The translations under genes were made by a program, and so were the position numbers. From Stratiolaelaps scimitus (taxonomy: Eukaryota > Arthropoda > Arachnida > Mesostigmata > Laelapidae), in the NCBI GenBank assembly GCA_019614645.1, contig JABWDB010000006.1, forward strand, positions 744,001-808,000: a stretch of 64,000 nt of DNA, in the 5' to 3' direction. Below the pieces are notes generated by a model. The model had not been told where the DNA came from, did not search any database, and worked only from the letters and a program-made list of their open reading frames with translations. Shown one piece after another: positions 48,330 through 60,500 of the stretch (position 1 is its first letter; each line of letters starts with the position of its first letter).

Positions 48330-49235
48330 AAGAGGTGGTTCTCGAGTCAGCTGGTTCCCGGACCGATTATGAAGGAACGTACTCGTTTAATTGGAAAATC
48401 CTCCTCATACATGTTCGCTATGTGCACACCATCCGAGCAAGCGAATACTCTCATTTGTAATCATCTGAGACTCCAGACCCGAGTCATAGTCTTGCCTACA
48501 TGCAGGTAGATCCTGGCCCCATTGATAGCGGGGTCCCTTGGCAAGATCGCCCGACAGGATAACCGCTGGTGGCTGATAGTTAATGGCAACCTTACAGCCA
48601 GTTGGACACCAGTCGACGAACTGGCTTGTTCGCTTCTGCTTGATGGTAGCGATCGTTGTGTGGACATCCTTTGGCACCACATCACTACGATACAGAACAT
48701 ACATGTAGACACCATTGCGTGGGTCGCAGATGACCAGCTCGTTTACCGGCTCAAAGCAAGCGCTCAAACGGTTGCAAAGCTCAAAGCAAGATCTCTAGCA
48801 CGTTATGCTGTTCGTGGTGCGCCTTGTTAGCCGAGACAATCGGTGTATAGGTGACCAGCGAGGAGTGCTTGCGTGGATAGGCCACTCGAGCGGTGTGGAC
48901 CTTGTTAAGGTCTACATTCAGTGAGCCAGGCGTCATTCTCCTTACCTGGACGTTCGTCCACAGAGTTTCCGACGGCATGCTTGATGGGCTCATTCAGACC
49001 ATCATGATCAGACAATCAGCGTGCTCTAGGATCGACTTGTATGGCTCAACAACTGGTGCCGATACCTAAGGGAACCGTGAAGACCATCGCATTGGTCAGA
49101 CAACTTTCGGATCCCGCCCAACGCTGATGGATCACTTGCCAATCGTGTAGTGGCCGGGGACGTAGTCGTTAGGCACATTTTCCCTACGTGTGATCAGGAT
49201 CTCCGAACGGAATAGCTGTCTGTTAAGAAGCGAGA
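48330..49235 (-). pseudogene. Alpha-tubulin pseudogene, intronless and decayed
   Basis: On the minus strand, in order from 49235 downwards: a block matching alpha-tubulin near residue 85 (QLFRSEILITRRENVPNDYV, then GHYTIGK); a fragment like KLSDQC; VVEPYKSIL; ALNVDL-like [74 protein letters not shown]; and [19 protein letters not shown]. The order is that of intact tubulin. There are frameshifts and stops (for example after GHYTIGK and after LEILL), and the glycine-rich GTP-binding region between SDQC and VVEPY is missing. Exons are fused without introns, which suggests a retroposed copy. The first about 80 residues and the C-terminal end are lost or unrecognisable. Two degraded stretches of about 90 bases below 48405 may still belong. 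No function expected. Confidence 0.88.
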
Positions 49236-49995
49236 CTAAAATAGATCCGAAAATGACATTTTAGCCGACATTTATATTAACTAGCCACCTATTCTCCATA
49301 TTCATTGTAATATGACTATTTAGCATAAAAGCTATTTAGCACAATTTAATTGATCTAAGATATTTGTACAGAACTTCAATTCTCAGAAACTCGTTATATT
49401 ATTGTACAGCAGAAACTAACAGAATGATCATTCGAATTGCTGAGGATATTTACCACATAAATAATTAACTGGCTTCAACGGATAGTTTACCGGTAGGGAA
49501 ATAACTATCATGGTTCTCGTACATACCGATTTACATATTTATAAAACAGCAGGCGAGTGTCCGGATCTCGCTAGGAAGCGACCTCCAGGCCATTGGAAGA
49601 CAGTGAGCGAGCACATGGAGGCTAGGCTTTTCAACAGTGAACGGCATTTCGAATGCCGCATGGGCGAGCGTTTAGCGACGCAGTGGTGGAAAGGCAATCT
49701 CACTAAACGATACCTCTGTACATCTCGAACGCGAGAAGTGCAAGCTGAACCGTTAGCAGCTTGCCCAGTGGAAGAATGTCCAGTTTCTTCCGGAACAGAT
49801 GCACCACAGAGTTTCTGCGGCGCAGACCGAACATGACCCGCAGTGCGATATCTTGTATGAGTTCTGCCCGGCATTATGTCCCCTAATAACCACCACCCCA
49901 GATGAAGAAGTCGTAACTATGGAGTTAAAAATAAAGTTCGTAAAGTTAAACCCAGTCATCTAACTACGGCTGACAGCGGTAGTACATCGCTCCAG
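49236..49995. other. Spacer, no gene supported
   Basis: Overlapping open frames on both strands at 49510-49874 have no recognisable motif. Otherwise AT-rich. Confidence 0.45.
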
Positions 49996-49999
49996 AAGT

Positions 50000-50030
50000 G
50001 CAACCTTACAGCCAGTTGGACACCAGTTCG
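50000..50030 (-). pseudogene. Second alpha-tubulin fragment (WCPTGCKV region)
   Basis: 28 bases (50000-50027) are identical to 48586-48613 in the tubulin pseudogene, the stretch coding WCPTGCKV on the minus strand. Similarity fades quickly on both sides, though GAACTG just beyond partly resembles the tubulin CAGTTCGTCGACTG. This is a partial duplicate 1.4 kb away, or a second decayed insertion. Confidence 0.5.
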
Positions 50031-51640
50031 GTGCAGTTCGGTGGTGAGGTGAACCAGAAGAGATTCGGGATGTCTCTGAGATATGACAACGTCACACCGA
50101 TTCTGCCGGCATGGATAGCAAGCCCGAACCTTTCAAAAGTTTTTTACAACTCTCTCCATTATCTAGCATGGGGAATAATGAACGTAAAGGGTCCCAAAAT
50201 AGAATCCCGGGGGAAGGCTTAAGTTTATGTCGAATGGCCTGTCCCCTACCCACTAACTAACCTATCTAGAGAAGACTATATATCTATATTAAACTGCATT
50301 CATACTCTTCCTTTCCTAGCTTTGATGGGTCAAGCATCGACGATTATAGTAGTGTGGAACGAGGAAACTACGGCATTTGGAGAACGTGTGAGTGACAACG
50401 CCAGTTAAAGGCAGCCGACACGTCGAGAAAGGCCCTGAGACGCAAGACATTATTGTCGAAGGGGCAAGTTCTGTGGAACGCGATTTACGAAAACCGAACT
50501 TAGCTATCGAGAAAAGCCTCACCTTGTTCGACCGCGCCACCAGGGTTGATATTCTGTTCTAGGCAGTGGGGTCCCTAGCAGACAATACAACATAAAGGGT
50601 GGTTTAGTGAAGAAACTGCAAATTGATACAGAAGAGTAATGCTTAAGTCCTTGTAATAAGAAGTGTCTCAAATATTTACAACCTCACAACGTAATTGTTT
50701 GTACATATACACAGATAGGACCGGATTTGACCAACTACGGCATCTATGTTTCATTCATGGTTTAGGCGCCCCGTCTAACAGCCTCTTCTGGATCAAACGA
50801 GAGAGATCCGTCGGCGCTGCTGTAGAAATCGAACGCAAGTTGCACTTCGAGATCGAAGATTCTCAGATGCAAGCGCCGATCGGGGGAGCACAATGACCAA
50901 CAACTCCAACTGTTGTCTACGCAACAGAGTCTGATGATTTAAGGCTTTCTCCTACTCTATACCACTACTCTGCACACACGCAAAGTGTCCACACGGCCAT
51001 TTTAATCTCAGATGTGCGATGGACCTGCGTTCGTGTGAGGCGGTATACACGGCAAATCGCCTTGTGAGAGAGTTATACTGTGTTAAAGGTATTCACACAG
51101 CAGACATGCGTTACACCCCTTTTTGGGGAATGGGGGATTCGTGCACAACATGAACATGATGGGCTGTGAAAGGGGCCGCTCTTCTTCTAAGGGGCACATT
51201 GATTCTTCACAGCAGAACCGGTGGACTCACAGCTTAGATCCTTGATGCAATGTTACTACACAGCGGTACCAAGCCTTGAGGGAGGGGTGAGGAAGACAGC
51301 TGAGGGTTAGCTATATGAAACGAAAATGTCCATACTTCGAAATCGTGGGAAAGCAGGCGACAACGAAGGTGCGCAGTGATTAGACGATGTCCATCCAAAT
51401 TTGTATTCAGGTTGGAACAGCAGGGCCACTGTCATTGTACCAGGTCGAGCCGGCAATTTAGTTCGCTAATACTCACCAATCCTGGATGAAATCAAAAAAC
51501 CATTTGCACAATACTGATAAAGAAGCGCAGCCATATCTCGCTCATGCCATTTTTATGCATAATACAATACGCTTCTGTATTTAGTACACACGTGCAACTA
51601 GACAATATTTCGTGACCTATCCTCCACCGCTTCTCCCATA
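50031..51640. other. Intergenic, no gene seen
   Basis: Short motif-free open frames; one family A repeat at 50601-50652. Nothing else supported. Confidence 0.45.
50601..50652 (-). repeat. Dispersed repeat family A, diverged copy
   Basis: GGTTTAGTGAAGAAACTGCA, then an insertion, then TAATGCTTAAGTCCTTG on the plus strand. It is the most diverged of the five copies and has lost the AATAAA. Confidence 0.4.
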
Positions 51641-54592
51641 GGACAAACAATAACATGTACGAAATAGCGTTGTTACAAAGACGTCGATCTCATCCGCAGC
51701 AATCTTTCATAGACAGCGTCAAAAGTACAAATATTGGCCGCCACCGTTGCCCGCCAATCCCTTTCACAAGTCGCTTTCCTCACATCTTATGCGGTCAGCC
51801 GCTCTGGCTCAAACGCGTGCGCCTGTTCGTCAGGATGGACATCTGTCATTTTGTTCACATAAGATCGAGTCCAAACGCAACACCGCACCATGCTTCACTA
51901 TACACAAAAACCTGTCCAGTCCACTAGCACAGAAACAGCAGCACCACCACAACAACAACCACCACAACAACAGCTACAACAACATCATCAACAACAACAC
52001 CACCAAAGCATTCTTCGACATCTAAACTGCAAATTGCTTTATTCACAGGAAAACGATATTGATGCCTATCGCTCCCCTCTCATAGTCGTTTAATTTCGGC
52101 CATTCCTCCCTGCAGACATACGTCCATCACCCACAAGTCATTTCATTCATCTACCTATGAACTATCTCGCTGCTTCCACCTTTGTGGTTGCCTGCTGGTT
52201 CTTTTTTTTTCCCATCTTTCTCTGCTTTCTCTGCTTTCTTTCTTAATCTCTACTCTCAATGTAAGTCACATATTTTGTTATTATTTATATGTTTATGTAC
52301 AAACATGTGCGTGGCGAAATCCGCCGAGAGTTGTTAGGCTCTGACCACCGTTCGGATGAGATATTTTGCCTGGTTCATCCTAGGTTCATTTCTAAGTCAG
52401 AATCGTCCGTACATATTCGTGCATGAGTTTTTTTTTTATTATTATAATTATTATTATCATCATCATCATCATCTCGTCATAATTAAACGATCTCGACGGA
52501 ACCCACCATCACCACTTCACATTTTCAACTATCTCATTATTTTTTTCCCTTTTATAATTCGTTCAGAATCAGAACCCGATCGTTCTGTTGCTATTTCTTC
52601 AATAGTTCTTGAAGACTGGACCCTTTCAACGTTATCCCGTTTATGTCGTTGCGTTAGCGTTCCTACTTCGATTCCTTACACCTATGGATTTTTTCGTTTA
52701 GCTAGTGCACATTTATGATTGGCCTTGATTGATGCTTGCCCTTATAACGTCTATCCACCATCATCGGTGCATCTCCGTATCTGTATGGGTGCAAGGATAC
52801 GTATGAAATATTCTCTTCTTTATCTCTCTCTCTCTCTCTGTCTCTTATTCATAAAAACATAGACAACATGCAAACGATACAGTGGCCACAGGCGAACGAG
52901 GGAGGAATTCAGGGTCTTATAGGTTTCCATCACAGGATGAAATGCAATCAGCACTTATACATGAGTGTGTCACGAGGATTGCCGATTGCTTGTTCGTCGT
53001 AATAATATCAATAAAATAGTAATTATCACCATCATTATCATCGTCATACTAGTAACATAGCGTGACAAAACATTTTGTATCAAATCGTCTTCCGCAGAGT
53101 TGGCACACAACGAGCAGAAATGGCTAGCACATATGTGTTAGTTTGTCGCATCCACACACACACACACACATATATATGAATATATATATATATATATGAG
53201 TTGGAACAGTGGGATATAGCTATGCGCCATTGGCTACTGCTTGTGAATGCACGCATGACACACAAGATAACTGGGTGTTGCTTAGGTCGGATAGGGATCA
53301 GCTTCGTATAGGGGCTGTGGTTTTGTCAGAACACATAACATTAACACTAATCATAATAGTAATTGTAACAATAATCAGCATCACCATCATCATCATACAA
53401 TATAAAAAAACACATTCTCACAAGAGCATGAGAGAAGAGAGATTTTTCCATTGACAAGTGTCTACGATACCTTATCGAAGGTCCATCTGACAAAGCCTTT
53501 CTAGAAATGTATTTTTGACACGTGCATAACTCGATTCGTTCGTGTCTCTCTATTTGTGCGGATTATCGAATTTGGTGATTAATTACCCTCTCAAAGGTCA
53601 CGAATAATAAGGACATTGTTTTTTGTGTTCGACATGCGATCAGCTCAATATTCCATTGGCGTTTCAGCACTGAAACGGCAACGACGAAGAGACATCGATT
53701 ACTTGTCGTTTGCAATCTATTTTATCGTCATATCTCAACCTGTCACACAGAGTGATTCCAGATTATTATAATATATATATATATATAACAACAATATTTT
53801 TTGCCTATTGCTCTGTCTACCGCTGTTGAACTACCATTGTGAGAGTAACTCAGTAATGATAATCCATCTGTCAATCTGTTTGCCATCCTGTTTTCATGTT
53901 CGCGCATTTACTATCCAGCGTCGATATTCGCATGACCCTCTACCGCTCCGTCGATAGACGCTATTAGATACAGCTCGCGTTTCAGTGTTGACACGCGTTG
54001 GTGTCGTAGACCGGTGCTACCATCAGCCAGGCGACAGTTTGTCATCTCGTAACTGTACGAGTAGCAGCGAGTGGACAGAGAATCAAATCTGCGCTGTTGC
54101 TCTCTCTGCACTGTTCTGTCGTGTTGTCATCTACTCGTTATATTCATCTCTCTCTCTCTCTCTCTGTCTCCCTCTGTCATTTTTACCCTCGATGTTTATT
54201 TTATATAGCGTTACCGCTTGACAAATGCTGACCGAGAAACCAGGTTTATGTTTATTCTCACTTGTTAATTTTATTGAGAATTCAGCCAAATCCGCCATAC
54301 ATTTGCTCCTATCGTCGTCATTATCTGTCGCAGAAATCAGTGCAGCTGTGGCTCGGTGTGTTCGCAAGCCGACTCGCCGTGCAAGTTCGCCTACGTCGCA
54401 GGCGAACGGCGGAACCACACGTGTCGAGAAAGAGAGAGAGATAGAGTGCGCTTCGGAGCGCGCCTACGCTCAACCAGTTAGGCTCTGCGCAACAGCAGCA
54501 GCAGCGGCGACGGGATCCTCCGTACGACACGAACGGCGAGCTATGTATGAAACGTGCATGCGTGCGTGTGTCCATTGATTCATTCATTGTTT
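51641..54592. other. AT-rich spacer with Gln/Asn/His-coding repeats and microsatellites
   Basis: Around 51930-52010 a CAA/CAC-rich run is open in several frames (poly-Gln, poly-Asn/His), preceded by about 60 open codons without a known domain. Further on are ATT/ATC tracts (52437-52475), a CT tract (about 52826-52843), a CA/TA tract (about 53153-53200), another ATC run (about 53375-53400) and a CT tract (about 54150-54166). The character is that of UTR or intergenic DNA. The part next to 54593 should include the 3'UTR of the reductase gene on the minus strand. Confidence 0.35.
54251..54256 (-). terminator. Possible polyadenylation signal of the reductase gene
   Basis: AATAAA on the minus strand about 340 bases beyond the reductase stop codon; another lies at about 54195-54200. 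Choice between them is a guess. Confidence 0.3.
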
Positions 54593-57500
54593 TTAGCAAA
54601 GTCCGGTCATCTCAGAGCAAGGCACAACTGCGCAGAGCGCTTTCCATGCCCCGACGACGAGCACCAAATTGGTTACATAGTTGACGTATTTCATTCGATT
54701 GAGGTGACGTTTGGCCTGATCCAGATTGTTGATGTCCTCCTTCAGAATGAACTGTCGTATGCCGAGACAGTAGCTATGTACGTAGCTGGCCCAGTCGATC
54801 GTGTCCACGCTGAAGTTGAACTCTTTTCGGTCGGCCTCGCTTAGAGATTCGTACAGCTGTCGGGTGTTGTCGTTCCGGAAGCGCCATTCGTTCGTGGCGA
54901 AAAACTCGAGCAGGCCCATCGAGTTGGCCAGCCGTTCGTAAAGCCGCGATAGGACCGGCTTCTTACCGGCACATCTTAGAATGGCGTCAATCATGTGGGC
55001 CGGCACGTAGTGCTGAAGAAACAGGCGAGCCTGATGTAGAAGCTTATGCGAGGTGATTCTTGGGTGGGGATATCGAACGATCGAGGTGGTCGGGTATCGA
55101 TGGGGAAAGTCAATCGACTGCTCCATAAATTGACGCCTAAGGACAGCAAAGACAAATGTAAACATTTTTGGTTAAAGATTAGTGTTGCTGCGTATTCTCT
55201 CTCTCTCTCTCTCTCGCTGTGTACATGCATATCTATGGTAGAGTATAGTTAGCTAGACGAACACTTCTGTTCGGTTGAGTTATAGGACAGCTGCGCAGCT
55301 TCATAGCTTCTAATGGATGGCACAGTCCAATCGCATGGTGGATACTAACCACTTAATTGCATTCTGAGTACCCGACGTGCAGTTGTACACGCGGAAACCA
55401 TTTGACGTACGATGCGCTGCCGCGAGAACGGTGTTTGCAACGAAGTCAACCGGTATTAAATCGGCTACGCAGTCGAGTTGCGTATATAACGTGGTGAGAA
55501 CGCCAGTTCCCAGAGCGATTAGGAGGCCATTCGGTCCATTGTAGTTGTCCACCCAACCGGGCATGGGTTCAATCGCCGCACCTGAATCGATACCAGATAA
55601 GATTACACGACATTATCAGACAGTATAACGTGACTACGAAATGGTACATCCTAGAATCTACATATATATTTACTTGTGTTCTCTCAACCACTGTCATTGT
55701 TCCATAATTCCTTCGGTTAAGATTTGTTATTGACTGTAGCTTTGTGCCCGAATCGTGCGCACAATTTATATGACAACATAAAACAATTTATAACATTACA
55801 TAATAATTTATAACATTAGATAACAATTTACAACGTTAGCTAGCAATTTATATATAAGTAGTGTCTTTACTTGGTTACAATTTAGCAAAAGCTAAAGGAA
55901 GCAGCATCTCTAATTGAAATGCAATGACCAGTTGTAAGTCGACGTGAGCAACCCCGAAGTACCTAAATATAAGTGAGTATGTTTCCAGACAATTGAGAAT
56001 ATCTTCCGCCAGTCTCGGCGCCGCTCAGAAACACCATGCACACACTCAGCCAAAACGCGATAGTATAGCGTCTCGAAAGACGTCAGTTCTCCGTCACGTC
56101 GAGACGTAAATATATCGAGAGTGAGATGTAGTCGTTGACGAGGACGCCCACATTTGTGTGTACCAAATTTCAATCTGCGTCATCAAGAGGGTGTTTATTC
56201 AAAGCTAGCTCGAATCAGCTGCCACACATCGCTTCGGGGTGTCTGCAGCTTCCGTTGGTGTTGACGTACTTCTTGGATGCAGCACATATCTACTGAAATC
56301 ACTTAAAGTCCCCCTTTACCACGCCAAGCTGACGAGGCATCCGATTATGCAACACCGATCACAGACACACCCGCAATCATACCGGCGTTCAAATCGCTAT
56401 GAGATACTGCAAGATGCTAACAGACTGCAACAGTAACAGAATCTTCTCATTGTGCCACGCCAGCTGGAGGCTAATCGCCGGTTGCGGCTTCGATTCGCCT
56501 CAATAAGCAGAACCGATTGGCGCGATGCAAATAGAACCTGAACGAGTAGCAGATAGCGTGGCAGGCCAAGCCAACATACTCTCCCTGTGTATCTCTCAAC
56601 TGCTCATGTGTTCGCGCGCGCGCGGCCTCCGTTCCTCCCCGACACGATAGCGCTAGGTGATTTGAGATGGCGAGCTTCCTCCACGATGAGCGTGACCGAC
56701 GTGACGTCGAAGACCGATGCACGAAGTGTGTCAGGTGCAGGCGGACAAGCAGATAGACACGCTTACACACAGACGCGCCTTCACCATAGTGTAGGCGCGC
56801 TTCTTGACAGAAGCCACCGCTGAATTGCGCCGGGTACATCGAAGCAGATAGATAATTCCAAGAGTCATCGTGGGAGACACTCGACTCGGGGGGGGGGGGG
56901 GGGACATCGCTCTGCTGAGTGAGGTGACACTGAATTTGTTCGTCGAATCAACTCGCTCGTTGTGCTGCTACTATTACTACTACTGCCACTGTATAATTTC
57001 TCGTCATAGCTGATTTGTCGCGAAGGCAGCTGCTGATTGAAAGTGGTGAAATGAGCGTTGCTTCTGTCATCGTGCGTTTGCTGCACTAATCACCGTTGCA
57101 GTTTGCGGCTGTCGCAGCCGCCGAACGCCACAAAGCGGCGGCCAACGGAAGCGATTAACACACGCGTAGCGTACGACAGTCGAACGCGGTGACGAGTTCC
57201 TGCCGATGTGGCACCCTAAGGCTGGTGATTAATTCTGTCAACGACGACAATAATGATGGCGAAATATCGAGACAAACTTGACGAGCAAAAGTGTATTGAG
57301 AAAATTCAATGGGGGGGGGGACTCGTCCTGACGAAAAGTGAAAATCCCTTGAAGGAAACTAGCATCAACAGATCCCTCTTTTCTGTATTGTCAGGAATCG
57401 TAGCGTTCATGCTGAATGCTACGAACGCACAACCGTCAACCGAGTAGAGAATGAGATTCAATGAGATCCGGCGAAATCTTCGTTTATAGTTAGGGTGGAA

Positions 57501-60500
57501 AAAATAATGAACGAACTCGACATCTTGAACTGCTGTGAAATGCATACTATTGATCCAATCTATATGGCAATATTGCAGAGGGATGTAGGAAGCACGTCGA
57601 CTGAACCCATACAATACACAATACGAACAAATACGATCCTCGGTCTTAGAGACGAATGCCAAAATCAGCAGTGACATCGAGCGTACGTCCACGTGACATT
57701 CATTACAGTCGTTTGTCTCTGCGATGATATTCGATATTTACCTGTGATAATTGACGGACGAACAATAGCGGCAGGTATCTTAGCAGCATATTCGGCTACG
57801 AGGTTCTCTGCGAGGGCCTTCGTAAACGTGTATGTGTTTGGTCGGTCCCTGAGCAGCTTTGGACAGAGGTGTTCAAGAAGATCGTCGGCCATCCAGTCAC
57901 ATAACGACATCACCTGCCGAGGTTCGACCTGTAATTAACGAAACCGATTGACGCTGACAACGTGAGAAACTGCATTGCGTACTTACAAAACGCTTTCTCG
58001 ATGATGGAACTTCTTACGTGTGTTATAGCCTATTAGCTTTGGCAATATACATATATATATATATATCAAAGTATGGTTATGCTAGGCTCGTCATCTGGGA
58101 AGAACCGTCAGCTTCAACAGCCACAGCAGGCTCAGAGGGATCCTTAGAGGATTCACTGCCCAGGCTGCACCGCTGTTGTCCCAACAACAGCGGCGACAGT
58201 GGACACCCAGAGATTGCTCAACGTCATCTTCTAGCTAGCTAGTTACTCAAGGCGACGCAATTCGATATGGCGTTTAGCTGTGCGACATGGTCAAACGTTG
58301 TTATGTCGCACCAAAATGTTGCGCACGAGACACGCGAGAGTCGTTCGCCTGAGTCGTCCCCATCCACAGATGGTCATCTGTGCTCCAACCGTTTCCGCGA
58401 TGACATAAAAAGTCGGTGTCACTGATTCTTACTCGAATATATGGAGCTAGCTAAATAAATAGGCTCGCCTCAGTGCGTAGCTGTGTATAGCATTTACGAT
58501 ACGTCGTGGGACGTTGTCCGCTTTCTCTGAGACTGTGTCGTTATTCCTTATTTTTCCGCGCGGGTATCCGATCGTTGCAATGGAGGCTCAAATCGATCGA
58601 CAAAATGAATTCAGTGTTTCAGTGTGTTGGTCTACTTACATCACAAGGGTAGATCTTCTCTTCGACGTCGCTCATCTGACAGTTCGAGTACGCCGTTGAG
58701 ACATGGACGAAAGACTTGAGACTCTTCATTGTGGAAGCGAGTTCGAGCACTTTAAACGTGGCGCGCAAGTTCATTTCGACGCTGTTACGCAGCGGCTCAG
58801 AAAATCGAACCTATTGTGAAGAGTGACACAGACAATGAACATGACAAAAATCGTTTATACAGTTAAAATTGTGCGAACGACGTGTCCCATGATACTACCA
58901 ATTATGGGACCTAGCGTCTATGTAGTATGACAGCAAAGTTAATTTATGACAAACATGTTATCCGCAGTCATCCATAATCGGTACAATTCAGTGGTATTTG
59001 TGATTAATTATTACTATTATTATTATCACAACTATTATCGATATTTTTGTTCATCAAGACATCGCTCACACCCAGCTGGTCGAAAGGTCAGCATCTCAGG
59101 CAGCTTTGCGCTCGACGACAACAACGACGGCGATAAACGATAGCGAATTAAGGTATATATGGAGATAGTCTTTACAATACCACGAGTATTCAAACTGTCC
59201 CGACGATATCAGGCAACAGTCAACAAGTCAACGGTTCATTGATCGACAATTGCCGACGATCGCACAAACCACTTCTGTGCCAAACAACACCACGCTCTTG
59301 CGTCGGGCGTGACCGGTGCAACATTCGCGGATGCTTCGCAGCTACGGATGACTGTTCTTACGCTCTCTAGCCGTAATTAATTCAAATTGTGTCACCGCAC
59401 CGTACCAATATGACTACAACGGGTGTATTAGTGTTATGAAGGTTTCGGCCCATGCAGTCAACGAAGGGGATTGACCTGAGATAGAAGTATTATTACTTTC
59501 ACTTATAAATTGTCCGAATCGCGACCCATGCATCATTAGGTTCTCTAAGGCTGAGGCCTTTCTCATTTCGCCTTCACGCATCCTCCCATGTTGACTGCCT
59601 GCCCTAAACGGAGAAGGACCCTCTGTGTATCCTAGGACAAATGGCACGACCCTGCGCAGGACCGTAGCGAATAGCAACTACAGGTTACCGAGTGAACTTT
59701 GAAAATGAATTGAGTGAAAATCATAATACTACTAATACTCGAATCGATAATACGATTAATCGCGCAACGATAGCAGCGGCCGATAACCCAAAAAACTTTA
59801 GCACTGGAACGCCGTAAAAGCTGAAGGAGTTTGCTCACAGCCATAGTGGAGTGCACAGTCAATCCACAAGCTATTTCCTTTCGAATTATACTATTTAGCT
59901 ACTACAATGTGCTGAAACATTCTCTAGCAAAGTTCGCACAAGGTATCAACACGACGAACAATAAAAAAAACAACTCTTTGGATGTCAAAAATAGCCACCT
60001 GCTCATTAGTCCGGCCGTATATCGACGCTGCAATCGAGTCAGTATATTGAGACATTGATATAGTAAAAACTCGACGAAGAAAATTATAGAAAATTCTGTT
60101 TACTCGAATGGGCGTTACTAGTTGCATTCGGCGCTCAAGTTCGCGGTGGCGTTCTTTGGTCCGAGTTCGACAAGAAACAAGCGACTATGATTGTGCGTAT
60201 CAGTCGATGGAAGAGCGATTTCATCAGGACGTGGTTTCCTGCTATCGATCACACCCCTTCTTGACGAGAGCAGCAGCGTGTCAAGGATTAGATGACAATT
60301 CTGTATTTGCGCCTGAATCTCTATAACCGTATGACTAAATCACATATAGACATATAAATAAATGCATATAAATCAATATATATATATATATATATATAAT
60401 CATCGTTTTGACAACAACAATAATTATATATATATATATAAATGTACACCCACTCGTCACTGGATATTCATTGTCAGAGTCATTTTCTTTTCACACCGGA

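Noticed and set aside
54225..54578. 117-codon plus-strand frame opposite the reductase 3'UTR
   Set aside because: Ala/Arg/Glu-rich, driven by GCA and GAGA repeats; a shadow of 3'UTR sequence.
56865..57086. Ser-rich frame with a Pro run in reductase intron
   Set aside because: The Pro run is the reverse complement of the G-run; low complexity, inside an intron.
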